A stretch of 64,000 nt of DNA from Eonycteris spelaea (Eukaryota; Chordata; Mammalia; Chiroptera; Pteropodidae), in NCBI GenBank assembly GCA_003508835.1, contig PUFA01000072.1:1426001-1490000 (forward strand), given 5' to 3'. The position numbers and the translations under genes were made by a program. Below are positions 48,900-60,900 of the stretch, piece after piece; the stretch's first letter is position 1, and each line of letters begins with the position of its first letter. Under the pieces are notes generated by a model. It did no database searches, was not told where the DNA came from, and worked only from the letters and a program-made list of their open reading frames with translations.

Positions 48900-49176
48900 C
48901 TGTTATGTTGACCACGATGCTGCTGACCTTGGATATCCGGCTGGTTTCCACTTTGCACGTGTAGTTGCCATTGTGCTCCACCATGGCCATCACTGAGTAG
49001 GTAGCCTCTTCGCTGTTACTTCTGTGCGCTACAATCATCTCTATCCTTCTGGATTATAATTTCTGGAAACGCTGGGGTCATGTGCGTCACTTGAATGGTG
49101 CACTGAATGTGCAGTTGATCTCCTTCTGTGATCATTCCCTTGGGGCTGACGTGGAACTTGGGATTAGAGAAGGATT
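48900..49176 (-). CDS. PECAM1: PECAM1 exon, Ig-like domain 3 (one extra base)
   Basis: Third Ig domain. The 5' part reads ESFSNPKFHVSPKGMITEGD and QLHIQCTIQVTH; the 3' part reads IVAH, YSVMAMVEHNGNYTCKVET and SRISKVSSIVVNIT. The two halves are in different frames. The exon is 277 bp and the human domain fits 276, so one base is extra around 49036-49044, just after the QKDR residues. Read literally the frame meets TAA a few codons later. Acceptor AG is at 49177-49178; donor GT is at 48898-48899 (GTAAGG). Both cysteines (IQC, YTC) are retained on their respective sides of the lesion. Confidence 0.93.
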
Positions 49177-50169
49177 CTGCAAGAAGAGGACAAGCCAGTC
49201 AGACTCAGGTTCAAACCTGGGAGAGGAGAAGAGGCACTTCCTCCTTTTTTTCCGGCTCTTTTTGTTGCCAACCACTGGTTTTTCCTTATTAATTAAAAAA
49301 AATTCAACCTGTCTTCTCAAAAACCTTTACCTAGACTGCTCTGATGCTCTCTCCCTTCTCACTCATTCTTGCAGCTTTAACTTTCTTAACTACAATTCTC
49401 TAACTTTCTTGGCCCTCCCAAAGGCTAAACCATCTTCTCTAGATCTCATCTACAGAACCTTCTTCAAATGACCTCAGAAATAACCACAGCAGTTAGAAAC
49501 AGACTCGTCCCCCTGCCCGCCAAGGATTTTCCAGATCCCTCTCATACCGTTTCATGTAGCTCAGGCATTTCAGCATAAATAGTCCATAGCTTTCAAAAAT
49601 GACAACAATGGAGACCGTGCTGCTTCATGAAAACGAATATTTAAATAACATGCAAAAAAAAAAAAAGGACTTCTAGTCTATTCTATTTCTTTCTTAAAGA
49701 AATAGAATGCTGGCTGTGGCTGACTAAATTGATTTCGTGACTCACGCAGTTTGAAAAACACCGTTTTAATGAAAAGTGGGTCAAACACCAGGGTGTGGGA
49801 TCTTCGAGACATAGTGAGGGAAGCAAGGCTAGGCTTTTGCTCCTGCCAAAAAAAAAAACCACAAAAAAAACAGAGCATAGAGAGTATACACACAGATTAC
49901 AACTGTGTCAAATACAGACAGAGATATTAAAAATGCCAAAAGATATACTCTGATTTCTCTTCAAAAATGCCAAAAGCAAATTTATAGTGATATATAATAT
50001 TTCATATTCATTTGTTTTTGTTTTTATTTTACCATAAAGTCATTTAAATTCACAATAAAAAACTATCATTAAAAAAAATAGCCTGCTTTCCTGAGTAAAA
50101 GTCAGAAAAGAGAGGGCATCTTTTTAGGACACTCAGTAAGTGCCCACTGGGTTAACTTAGTAATAACTG

Positions 50170-51260
50170 AAGGGCTTTTTCTTGTACCTAAATTAATTCC
50201 AGATGTGCCAGAGATCTAAATGCAGGAAAAAAAAATTAAACCACAGAAACAGTAAGAGAAAACAAAGATGCATTTTTTCTTTAATAATCTTGGAGTGTGG
50301 AGGAACTTTAGGTATGAATCAAAAACTGAGATACCAGAAGGAAAAAAGATGGATAAATTTGATTAACTAAAGATTAAAAGCTTCTGCATGGAAAAAATCA
50401 TACACACATTGACAAAAACGAAAATATTTGCATAGTACCTGAGAAAGAGTTAAACCCTTCATTTATAAAGGGCTCAAACAAATCAATAAGGAATAGTAAA
50501 AATGGGCAAATGTATGTGAACAGGAAGTTTATGGGGGGGGAAATGTAATAGACCAATAAACATAAAAGAACATACTCAGCCTCATTAAAGACCAAAGAAA
50601 AATGAATCACAACAACAATATATAACACTGTGCCTCAATTAGACTGGCAAAAATAATGCAATGCTGACAATACTCTGTTGATAAGGCTGGTAAACATTGC
50701 TTTTGATGGAACTGTTCAGCCATTTTGGGAAGCCACTTTGCCACAAACCACTTTTTGTGCATCGAAATGCACAAAACTCTTTTGTGCATTGAAATGCACG
50801 AAACATTTCAATGGATAATCTGACTGCTAGGAATCAATCCCATAAATAATAATAATAAAATACTTGCAAATATACAAAAGTTATAAGTACAAGTATGTCT
50901 GTTTGCAAGATTATTTTAATAGCAAAAACTAAAAAAAATTACCTAGAAATTACCTAAACATAGGTAAAATGTGGTGAATACATTATGGCCCATCCCTGTA
51001 ACAGGATTCCAAGTTGCCACTGAAATGATGTAGAGCTATGTCTGATATGCACAAAAGTTTACAACATATTAAGTTGAGAAAAAGTTATAAAACAGTATGT
51101 TTAATAAGTCCTATTTTATGTTAAAGAAAAACTAAAACTCTATGTGTGTGCATGAACGTATAAGCAGAGTAAGCTTAGAGGACCACACAAGTGGTTTTCT
51201 CAGAGTAGTGATACTATGAGTGACTGTCACTTTTATAGTGTACCATATTTCCGAAAATTA
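50170..51260 (+). mobile_element. Old L1 (L1M-like) fragment
   Basis: About 1.1 kb of L1 3' ORF2/3' UTR-like sequence on the plus strand: 'gaaggaaaaaagatggataa', 'acttgcaaatatacaaaagt', 'gtgaatacattatggcccat' and similar. The reading frames are destroyed. It contains the duplicated hairpin at 50753-50803. Confidence 0.75.
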
Positions 51261-51293
51261 ACACCACACTATGTATTCTGATCAGAAAAATAT

Positions 51294-51387
51294 CACATAT
51301 ACATAACATTTATATATGTATGTAAGTATACATATATACACATACATATTATATACATGCTCGTAAACATGTATATATACACACACG
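51294..51387. repeat. AT-rich (TATA/CACA) simple repeat
   Basis: Alternating TA and CA units (TATACATATATACACATACA-like) in the Ig2-Ig3 intron. Confidence 0.9.
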
Positions 51388-51965
51388 ATGGGCAGGGGTG
51401 GAGTAAGATGCCAAAGCAGAGGGTCATCTATGATGAACTTCAAGGCTCCTATTTTGAAACTACTCAAGGCCATCAGTGTTAGAATGTGCCTTCCCCTGAC
51501 TCATCCCTGCTTCACAAGTCCTTCCCCCACATGTCCCTGGGGTCTGCTGGCTGCCTGTCCCAGAGCTCTCTCCTGGACACTCACACTCAGGCTTCCCTCT
51601 GCTGCTGCCTTTCTTTCCCAAGACCAGTTCTCAGGTCACCTAACTTGTTTCTAACGTCTTGGTGATGGGGATGGGTAGCACTGGGCAGTTCCTTATCAAA
51701 TATGGGAGATGCGGGAGATCAAGGCTGAGGACCTGGCCCTCCCTCTTTCCTGATTTTCTCCAAACCCCACTTCTTGATGTCTGACCCACACTGGCTTAAA
51801 GATATGGTTTTCAAAGTGCAGGTCACACAGTGGATCATTTCAGTGAGTTACGGCTGGAGTTAAAAACACAAAACACTGAAATAGAATAGAATAGAAAAAT
51901 AGCAAAATGAGTCACATATTAAGGTTAAGTATTGTTTGTAAAACTTTTGTTTGGGAAATTTATGC

Positions 51966-52010
51966 ATGTGTGTGTGTGTGTGGTGTGTGTGTGTGTGTGT
52001 GTGTGTGTGT
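51966..52010. repeat. (GT)n microsatellite
   Basis: Interrupted GT repeat (one TGG break) 175 bp downstream of the Ig2 donor in transcript direction. Confidence 0.96.
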
Positions 52011-52183
52011 TAAACTGTGTCACAGTCAAAAAGTTTGAAAACTAGGGACTTAAAGTGATTGAAAATGGTCTTGAAAACAGCAACCCAGATGGAAGCCATC
52101 AGCCCCTTTCCAATCCTGGGCTCTTTCTCCCCATACCAACCCAGCAAGCCAGAAAGAATGAAAAGAAACGAAGCAGGACTGAC

Positions 52184-52492
52184 CCCTCACGGTGACCAGC
52201 TCACTCCTGGCTTGTGTAGAGGTCTCCACATTTTTCCCAGAAATGATGGCAGCTTGACAATAGAAGACTATCACACGGTCCTGTTCCTCGACTGTGAATT
52301 CCAGCGTCACAAAATTCTGGTTCTGAGAAGTTTTTTCTTTTTTTTGCCTGAGAGCTTTGCCATTTGACAGTTCGAATTTTTCAACTGTGAAATGTATTGG
52401 GGCCTTTTCCTCTGGTACAGAACAAGTGACCATCACGTTCCCACCTTCGATCGCCTCCTTCTTGTTCAGCGTCACTATGGGACTGGACACTC
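52184..52492 (-). CDS. PECAM1: PECAM1 exon, Ig-like domain 2
   Basis: Intact exon for the second extracellular Ig domain, 309 bp (103 codons), phase 1 at both ends. It reads SSPIVTLNKKEAIEGG, then VTCSVPEEKAPIHFTVEKFE, a lysine-rich stretch, FTVEEQDRVIVFYCQA, and ends ELVTVR. The paired cysteines (VTC, FYC) are present and no stop occurs. The acceptor AG is at 52493-52494. The donor that keeps phase 1 is GTCAGT with GT at 52182-52183. A GTGAGG six bases upstream looks stronger but would break the phase with the next exon, so I did not choose it. Domain 2 works with domain 1 in homophilic adhesion. Confidence 0.94.
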
Positions 52493-52799
52493 CTTTGGGG
52501 AAAGAGACAGTCCATTAGAATCAGTTTGACCTAGTGGCATAGGCCTCACGCAGCTGAGTCACGGTGGTTGACCTAACGGTTCTTTTCTTTTAGTCCCAGA
52601 ATACCTGGGGCTACCTACCAGGTAATTATTGAGCAGATAGGTGCCTAACACTGCAAAAGGTACTTTGAAAATTATAAAATGTGTTTACAATGTGGTTGAT
52701 GCGTTCGACATATAATACCACTATCTTCCCAATTGATTCAGTTAAAAACAAAACAAAACTTTATACTGTATTGAATGCCAGCCATGAGCTAGGATTGAC

Positions 52800-52975
52800 T
52801 TTATATGTAATTCTCAAACTAAACCTCCTGAGTGGGCATAAAACATAACATTATGCCCATTTTACAGATGAAGAAGGTGAATCTTGGAATGGTTCAAGGC
52901 TCATCCAAAAGCTCATAGCTATCGAGTCTCAGAATTGAGATTCAACCCCAGGTCTGTCTGACTTCAAAGCTAGAA
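52800..52975 (+). mobile_element. MIR-type SINE
   Basis: 'cattatgcccattttacaga', 'gatgaagaaggtgaatcttg' and 'tcaaccccaggtctgtctga' follow the MIR 3' region. Confidence 0.65.
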
Positions 52976-53739
52976 GTTGGGGTGAAGGGGTGGGAGGGAG
53001 GGATGCATGGCCTCCCTATTCAAAAAGCAAAGCCGACAATAACCATGCATCAGAGTATGTTGCAGACACAAGAGTGAGGGTGCAGTAAGGAAGGAAGGAG
53101 GCCCTCTTTGCCTGGGGGATCAGGGAAGATTCTAGAAAGGAGCAAGTCTGAGAGAAATCTTGGAGAAAGGGTGTTATTTGGATAGGTGAGGTAAGTTGGG
53201 GGCTAAGGGCAGGCATTTCAGGGGGCACAGATGCATGGGGAACAGCTTTTACTGAGGATATGGGAAAGGGGTGGAGGGGAAGGTACACTGGGTGGTAGGC
53301 CAGGGTCAGATTAGGGGGAGCTGGCAGAGCCTGGCTGAGATCAGATGCCCTGTCCAGGCCCCATAGTCTGGTGGTCACAAGCTCCACCTTGAAGTCAGAC
53401 TTGCTTACACCCTAAACCTGCCTCTTTCTGGATGTGCCACCTCACTCAGTCACAATGACTCACGAATCTTCATTCTTTTTTGGACCCACTCAGTTCAGAG
53501 ATGGAGCACTATCCACTTGGGAAGGAGATCTGCGCTGTGTTCATACCACTACTGTCACCTGTGGTGGTAGCTGTTTGTAAAGGTGTTCCCTTGCCTCATG
53601 CTGAGCTCCCCCAAAGAAGGGACTGTTTCTTACCCATTGATGGATGGTTGGCCTGGCTGAGAGTAGAGATTCAGTAAATGTTTAATAAATGGATGAAATG
53701 CCATTTGTCTACCTCAAAGATCTATCGTAAAAATCAAGA

Positions 53740-53960
53740 ATTAGAGGTCAACTTTAGAGTCAAATAGATCTTGGTTCTAACTCTGCCTTTGCCTTTAATG
53801 AACTGAGAAACTTGAGCATGCCACTCAACCTCTCTGAGCCCCAGTGTCCACACCTGTAGATGGGAGGAACCATGTGCTATTACAGGGCTGAAATGAACTA
53901 TGTGTGAAGTACTTATAGCCGTTTATCTCATGAAGGCCTAATAAGGGGTAGTTCTTATTC
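53740..53960 (+). mobile_element. MIR SINE
   Basis: 'agatcttggttctaactctg', 'gcatgccactcaacctctct', 'gagccccagtgtccacacct', 'gctgaaatgaactatgtg' follow the MIR consensus. Confidence 0.75.
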
Positions 53961-55077
53961 CTGGAAGTAATGATACTACAAATGGCTGTTATGATCACAA
54001 AAGCACAAAAAAGCAGAAATGATAGTTATGGCAGCAGCTGTCAAGGAAGCAGAGGGCTGAATTCACTAACTCTGTTGATTAAATCATCCAAGTTTTAAGA
54101 AAAATTACCCTAGATTTCAAAAGCCTGCCAGTACATTTCTTTCCAACACACATTTCCTAAACTCTTAGCCTGCCAATCTTTCTTCTTTACTAATGTAATT
54201 TGCCCAGACCCGTTGGTTCTCCCCTGTCCTCAGTGGAGATGGAGAAGGGCTGGCCTGCATCTCTGTAGCTATTGCCCCTGGCAGCACGAAGGGCTGTCGG
54301 CTGGCCATGCCCCCTGGCTGCCCACAGGACACCCATGGAGGAAATGGCTTGGAGGATGATGCAGTCATGTTCTCTAGTGCGACCCTCAAAGACTGATAAA
54401 ATGATCAGAGACCATATACTTATGAAAGGAAAATGCCCCCCAAATACTTGCCCACTGGTTCTTCCTGCTTTCTGTTTGCTGAAAGGGTTTTGTTTTGTTT
54501 TTGTTTTTTTTTTCTCAGCACGGCCTGGCCAAGCTCCTCAAACACAATGGGCCATCCATTCATTTAAAACTGAGTTACTAAGCACACTTCATGCACTAGC
54601 CCACTTAATCCTCAAAACAAAATATCCTTGAAGGGTACGTGTAGTTACCTAGTTATCTCTACTTTAGAGACAGGAAATGAAGACTCCAAGAGGCTGAGGA
54701 ATACAACTGAGGGGCACTCTGCCGGCCACTCACCCCTTTCTCAGCCTTTGCTCTTTCCCTCTCATACCACATCCCTTTTCTCTGCCTTTATCCCGCTTCA
54801 CCACCAGGCAAACTCCTCTACAATCGTCGGTATCTGGATCCAATGTCCCTTCCTCCAGGAAGTCCTCTCCAACTTGTCTAGGCAGAATTGTTTGCCCCTG
54901 CCCTTGTGCTCCCAAGGCACTCAGATCAGATAACTATTAGATGGTAGCTATTTGTTTAAATGTCTCTCTTCCCCCACCAGGCTGCAGCTGCCTCCAGAGG
55001 TGCGCCCTGCCTCGTGCATTTTCATGCCTTGCACTGTTTTACTCCTGGCTTGCAGCCTTGGGAAATGCTTCATGAGG

Positions 55078-55099
55078 GAATGAATGAATGAATGAATGA
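55078..55099. repeat. (AATG)n short tandem repeat
   Basis: Four to five GAAT units within the Ig1-Ig2 intron. Confidence 0.85.
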
Positions 55100-55319
55100 A
55101 CAAACGAACCCCTATATCTCTGAACCCAAATTTCCCACAATGATTTCTCTCCTGTTTCTCTATCCCCATCCATTTCTTCTTCCTCTTCTCATCTGTTTTA
55201 TTTTGGTCATTTATGAAGTGCCTTCTATGAGCCAGATTTTTGAGATACAAAAAGAGACCAAACACTCTCTCTTCCCTCATGATCCCACAGTGCAGAGGAG
55301 CAGACAGATGTGTGAGATA

Positions 55320-55515
55320 ACTGCCATTCACTGAGAACTCATTACGTGCCGGTATTGGGCTAAGTACTTTGCCTACACGATATCTTTTAATCCTCTCGAA
55401 ATTCCCTAAACTGGGTAATATTATCTTCATTTCACTGACGAGAATGTTAAAGCTTAGAGAGGTTCAGGGACTTGCCCAGATTGGAATCCAGGCAGAATCA
55501 CTGCAAAATTCCATG
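55320..55515 (+). mobile_element. MIR-type SINE
   Basis: 'cattcactgagaactcatta', 'aatcctctcgaaattcccta', 'aaagcttagagaggttcagg', 'gacttgcccag' fit a MIR copy. Confidence 0.65.
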
Positions 55516-55924
55516 TCAACACTTGGCCCAATGGTCTTTATACAAACACCATTGCTTGTAGAGAAAGCATAAGAGCTGTGAGGTCCAGGACCCTGGGGGT
55601 AATCACTTTTGCTTGGGAAAGTGTCAGAGAAGAGATCACTGAGTTGAACGTTAAAGGAGAAATCATAGTTCATGAGGAGATGAGATGAAGGGTATTCCCA
55701 GGAGGGGCACTGGCATGTGCAAAGGCAAGGAGGTGAGAAATAGCCTGGCATGTTTGGAGCATGTCTAATGCCTACATCAGGTTAGGAAAATTTCAGACAG
55801 ATGAGTGTAAAGGGTGATGGATGGGCCAGTAACTGGTCCAGTGCTACTATGCATTCAATTACTGTCTTGCTATTGCACGTGTTAGCTTTATCTGCTTGAG
55901 CTACGTTCAATTCCAGGGACTCAC

Positions 55925-56216
55925 CGTTCACAATCACCTCGTACTCCATAGTGGTTTTCTCCTTGTTGTTCAGAATCACAGTGCATTTGTATAACCCTGC
56001 GTTGTAAACCCGGGCCTGGGGAATGAAATGACTCTCTGCGCTCTTCATGGAGGAGACATTGTGAAACAGCACGTCATCCTTATAGAAGAGTACCCAGTGC
56101 TGAGGCATGGCGTGCGAGGTGGTGCTGATATCCACGATGCACGTCAGGGTCAGGTTCTCCCCGTTATCACCGTATTTTTTGGCCAGATTTCATGTGGATG
56201 CTGTTGATGGTGAAGG
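55925..56216 (-). CDS. PECAM1: PECAM1 exon, Ig-like domain 1 (frame-broken)
   Basis: This exon encodes the N-terminal Ig domain, which carries the homophilic binding surface in the PECAM1 family. The acceptor AG is at 56217-56218 and the donor GT at 55923-55924. The start reads FTINSIHMK; the main part includes TTSHAMPQHWVLFYKDDVLF and YKCTVILNNKEKTTMEYEV. The cysteine pair (LTC and YKC) and several N-x-S/T sites are visible. The exon is 292 bp where a multiple of three is required. Human domain 1 fits 294 bp, so two bases seem missing near 56184-56187, between MK and LAKKYGDNGEN. Read literally, the upstream frame runs into TGA TAA after that point. The codon split with the next exon is phase 1 (G|GA). 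Confidence 0.93.
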
Positions 56217-56509
56217 CTAAATGCCAAGAGAAGGAGGGCAGACACACCTGTTATCTCAGAAACAACACTGTCCTGGTGATCCTACTGGTTTTATCACATC
56301 CCACACAGCATAGTGTCCAGGAGTCCCAAATGCCTACAGGGGCCAGGCAGGTAATCACTCTGGGTAGTGGGTCAAGCACAAGACAGTTGGTACTAAGCTG
56401 CTCATACTCCCACCAACATGAGGTGGTGGTCTTCAGAGTGTGATTATTAAACATGTCCATAGATATGTGCAGCCTGTAAGCTACCACATCATGGCCCCTA
56501 GAAGAAGCA

Positions 56510-56700
56510 TTCAAGTCCTGGTTCATCACTTACTGTGTGATATTGGATGACTGACCTCCCCATGCTCTGCTTCCTCATTTGTAAGATGGGGCAGTGATAT
56601 ATACTTAGGAGGTTATTGCAAGACTCACAGGAGTGGAGCAGGAAAGCACCCAGTACAGTGCCTGGCATACAGTAATTGTTTCATAAATGACAGCTACCGC
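56510..56700 (+). mobile_element. MIR SINE
   Basis: 'cacttactgtgtgatattgg', 'cctcatttgtaagatggggc', 'cagtgcctggcatacagtaa' follow the MIR core and 3' region. It lies just 5' of the Ig1 exon. Confidence 0.8.
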
Positions 56701-57879
56701 CATTCTGAAATCAGGCGGTCACACTCAGGAAATTTCCTTCCTCACCCAGGCCGAAAGGAATTAGTACAGTTCTAGCTGGTGTTTTCTAGCTGATGAACTC
56801 AAAGAGTCCTCAGGTGGGTGAAGACTTGAAACCACTTCTGAGGCAGCCTCTTGCAGTCCCCATCCCCATCTGCCATTGAGAAGCAAGGAGCACAGGTTCT
56901 CCTCTACCGATGAGGGGATTCTATGGTCAGCACCCAGAGCGCTATGATGTCCAGTTAGCTACCCAACCTCTGCCAGAAACCAGGCACCAGTTCAACTGGT
57001 CAAATGCATCATTTCTGGCCCATATCATCCAGCATCTAATATCCAACAACCGTAGACTATCAACAGACTAGAGATCACATTTTGAAACTTATTTAAAGTG
57101 GTGGGCCGATGGGAAGATGAATAGCTTAAAACTAGATGCCCTCTAGATATTTAATAAGTATTTTGTCTGTTGGTTGGTTGGCGATAGGACATTGCTCTGA
57201 AAATTTTCCAGGCTAGAAGGTTCTAGACCATGTTCACTGATCAAGACTTTTGTCCAAGCTTCAGGGCAGGTCTGTCTTTTGAGGATCTTCTTGGTCCTGC
57301 CCATAGGTCCTTCAACAGCCTACCTGGTTATGTTCCTTGATGCCCCTCAAAGTACCTCAGCTCTACCTTCCCTGTGGTTTATCACCTGAGCACACGGACT
57401 CAGACTTGATCAGCACTGTAAAATATTCACTCTCCAAACTCCTACCACGAAAACAGCCTCAAACATCTCACTGTCTATATATGGCTAGAAAGAATGAACA
57501 ACATGTGAGGAGTTTGGGGGGAAATGTACCCAAAGTCCATGACCTTAAAATCAGGTATAGCTTCTCAAAACCTCGAAACTCTTACATATGCCCCCATAAA
57601 CCTCCACCATGCTTGTTCTCAAGAAACCTACCCATTTGGCTTTAGGACCTGGGGTTGAAAGCTACCGTACCTGGTATGCTTTGTTAGTCTTCCTGTCTCA
57701 ACTATGAAGTGTGAATAAAACAATCACAAGATATTAAATATTTATTTAAAGTTTTGAGTGTACAGTGCAGTCAAATGTTTCAAAACCTCCAAAGGTAGAT
57801 GATATGATGTCTTTGCGAAAACATCAAAGAGCCTACTGACGAATTATCTCAAATAATGCAAGTCTTAAAAGGCAGATGG

Positions 57880-58170
57880 ACATAAGGTTAAAAAAAAAAA
57901 AAGCAAGATAGTGGTCACTTCTGAAGGGAAGAGAGAGATAAGACTGAGTGGAGCACACAGGGAGATACAGGTATAGGTAATGTTCTAATCCCTGGGTTGA
58001 GTGGTGGGGTCCTGTGAACTCGTTATTAAAAACACACATATAAATAAAAACAAAATGCAATTATGTATGGATCAAGGATGAGAGTGTGCTATGAACCAAG
58101 GATTATTATGATCGATCCGTTTCTGTATACTTGAAGTCCAAAAAAAGAAAAATACAGAAAAAGATATAGT
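57880..58170 (+). mobile_element. Old L1 3'-end fragment
   Basis: 'gatagtggtcacttctgaag', 'aatgttctaatccctgggtt', 'gttattaaaaacacacatat' and an A-rich end match old L1 3' ends. Confidence 0.6.
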
Positions 58171-59159
58171 GTAAAGTCTCTTCCCTATTCCTGTTCCCAT
58201 CCACCCAGTTTCCACCTCCCCTTGCAGAAGTAACCACTGATTTTAGTTTTTTGTGTATCCTTTTAATTAGTCTTTATGCATCTATAAGCAAATACAAAGA
58301 TAAGTCTTATTTACTCCTCCCTCCTCTTTTACACAAGATGTTACTCTCCATACACGGACAGCTCCAAACAAGAACCTCGCCCAAAGTTTACATGGCCCAT
58401 GAGGACTTCAGAGTCCAGAGATGGTGTGGGACAATGGGCACCAGGTGTTGTTCGAGCAAAATAGTGTCACATGGTTTAGGCAAGGCTCCTAAAAGTTCAA
58501 TTCTCATCAGATACTTTGATAAGAGAAAAATATTCCTGGGCTGCGCCTGATTAATGTATACTTATTGAGCCTCCTAGATATTCTAAATCTCCTTATTTTT
58601 AGACAAAGGAAGATCTCCAGAAATCTGTGTGCTTGGGCCACCTTGCTGTGGTCCCTCACTGAATTATATTAAACAACAATACATAATTTTTATAAGTGGT
58701 CTCAAGTCAGTTTTCAGATAAGGAAAGGTACAGCTAGCTAGCTGGCCAGAGACATTGGTAAAAACTGTCTTTTCCCCTTTTAACAAAGCCAAACTTTTTC
58801 CCAGCAATTTAGAATTTTATTTGTCTATAATGTCTCCTGTTTTTAAATGAATACAGCAGTCTACACCTGTCCCTTTCTTCTGAGCAATTACTTCTGATCA
58901 GTCCATGAGATGAAACAAGGTGAGGGTTTAAATTCAAGTCCTTTCCCACAGCATTAGTCTTTAGAACTCCCTTCTCCATTTTTCTCTATTCCTGTCAGCT
59001 GGGGAGCCAGCGGGGTGGCCTCTCAGGGCAGAAGATCCTTTGGTCCATATTTAATTTCCCATTGATTGATACAGTCCCTTCCCAGGCAGGGGCAGGCAGG
59101 TCTCACTAGCCCTCCCTCATTTTAAGCCAGGCTGTTTCTAGCAGAAGATATTAGAGCAC

Positions 59160-59380
59160 AAGTCTGGCGCCAGACCGTCTGGGCCAAGTTCCATGCTGCT
59201 GCTCACAAACTGTGTGACTTTAGACAACCTACTGATGAGCTTCTTTGAGCCTCAGTTTGCTTATCCACACAATGGGCATAATAATTGTGAGTGTACATGG
59301 GAACCTGAGTTTAAGTACTTGAGGTACCGTTGCTGGCACAAGTGAAGAGCCTCAAAAATGTTAGCTAGATTCTGTCAGTC
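59160..59380 (+). mobile_element. MIR SINE
   Basis: 'ctcacaaactgtgtgacttt', 'tgagcctcagtttgcttatc', 'cacacaatgggcataataat' follow the MIR order. A second MIR-like piece ('ttcaaacccacagccattag ... tacaaaatgggaacacgaat') follows at 59620-59770. Confidence 0.75.
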
Positions 59381-60239
59381 ATGGATATAAAACCAACACG
59401 TGTCTTGAGGTCGCTAAAGCTCTATCTCAATTACATACTTCTAGAGAATTGTTTCAAAAGAAAACCTTTTTTTTTTTTTTTTAAATTTCCCAGATCTAGT
59501 ATAGCAACTTCTCTAGACGCCCAGTGTTAGTCATCTACCATGTGAAGCGACTTTGCTCGCATCATCCTGAATGAAACGCACACCCATGGCTGGCACGCCC
59601 GGGACTGGACTCGGAGCTGGGAACAGCAAGAAAGCGAGTCAGGCGCACCTGGGTTCAAACCCACAGCCATTAGCTGGGTGATGCTGGGAGTTAGTTACCC
59701 CTCGGGGCTACCACTTCTCCTACAAAATGGGAACACGAATACCTGCCTTCCCTGGTATTTTAATTTCGAACAGTGACTGAACCGAGGTGGCTGAGAGCAC
59801 TGAAGGGGCGGAGCATGTGCCGGCGATGCCTGGCCCCTGGCTGACACACCGTCCCTCCCCTCTTCCTTACACCGTTCATGCGGCAGACATGTAAGTGGGC
59901 TTCTCCGTGTCAGGCACCGCACCCAACACTGGGGGTTCAGGCAAGAGTGAGACTGGCACATTTTCTGCGCCCCTGGAGCTCACAATCTGCTTTTACAATT
60001 CTCCCCTACTCCAGGCCTTCCGACCTCAGTGTCTTCCCTGCCTGCGTCTCCTACTGACCGGGCCTCGCTCATTTCCTTTTTATAGGCGCTCTGCCACTTT
60101 TAAACAATTTTAATGCTTCACGCTTGGGTGAAGCATCAGCTGGTATTTTTTAAGAGAGGATGATATCCATTAGCATCTTGCTTTTCTAAGCAACTCTAAC
60201 ACATGTCTCCTTGATAAGTTAACTCAGCTTGTTCACTCA

Positions 60240-60900
60240 ACTTAGTAGGCTAACTTCACACGTCCGTGGCCGGCTGGAACAGACAAGGAAGACAAAAGGA
60301 GGGCAGGACAGAAGAAAGGAAAGCATTTTATGAAATGTTTCAAGATAAGAATCTAGCTCTATGGCTCAACACAAAACCTCAACAAAAACAGCGGCCACAG
60401 GGCCGTGGCAGTGGCCAGCCTTCAAGGTGGCACCAGCAAGCCTTGCCTGCTTGTGGCAGTCACACCCAGTTGGGGTCCCCTTCCACATCGTACCAGGGTT
60501 GGTCTCGTGACCAAGAAAATACTGCAGAAGGGCTGGCATGTCGCTTCGGCAGTTAGGTTACAAAAGACATTGCAACTTTTGTCTTGGTCACTCTCCATTT
60601 CTGGGGTCACACACTCTGGGCAAAGCCAGATGCCCTGTCATGAGCATCCTTATGGAGAAGCCCACGTGGCAAGGAACAGCCACAGAAGTGAGCTTAAAAG
60701 CAGATCCCCCATTTCAGACTAACCTTCGGATGATCATAACCCTGACTGACATTTTATCTGCAATCTCCTGACAGACCCAGAACCAGAACCACACGACTAA
60801 GCCACACCCAGATTCCTGATCCTCAGAAACCGTGTGAGATAATAAATTGCTGGGGATAACTTGTTAAACAGCAATAGATAACAAACATACCACGCAACTG
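60240..60900 (+). mobile_element. MaLR-type LTR (MLT1-like)
   Basis: The 3' part follows the MLT1 LTR order: 'tgacattttatctgcaatct', 'tgacagacccagaaccagaa', 'ccacacccagattcctgatc', 'ctcagaaaccgtgtgagata', 'ataaattgctggggataact', 'agcaatagataacaaacata'. The left limit is uncertain. Confidence 0.7.

Larger units (their letters stand above)
52493..55924 (-). other. PECAM1 intron between Ig1 and Ig2
   Basis: 3.4 kb with at least three MIR copies, ancient repeat pieces at 53.05-53.3 and 55.59-55.76 kb, and an AATG short tandem repeat. Confidence 0.75.
13950..56216 (-). other. PECAM1: PECAM1 gene, 3' part (Ig1 exon to 3' UTR)
   Basis: Span of the recognised part of PECAM1 (CD31), a type I membrane glycoprotein of endothelial cells, platelets and leukocytes. 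It makes homophilic contacts at cell junctions through its membrane-distal Ig domains and signals through two cytoplasmic ITIMs that recruit SH2 phosphatases such as SHP-2. Seen here in minus-strand order are six Ig-domain exons, a transmembrane exon, five cytoplasmic exons and a last exon with a long 3' UTR. All recognised junctions are GT-AG. Intron phase is 1 at every Ig and transmembrane boundary. The signal-peptide exons and one short cytoplasmic exon were not located. Several exons carry frame-breaking indels, described under each exon. Confidence 0.95.

Noticed and set aside
52184..52191. Stronger-looking GTGAGG donor at the end of the Ig2 exon
   Set aside because: It would end the exon in phase 0 and break the codon with Ig3. 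The GTCAGT donor with GT at 52182-52183 keeps phase 1 and the VTVRE junction.
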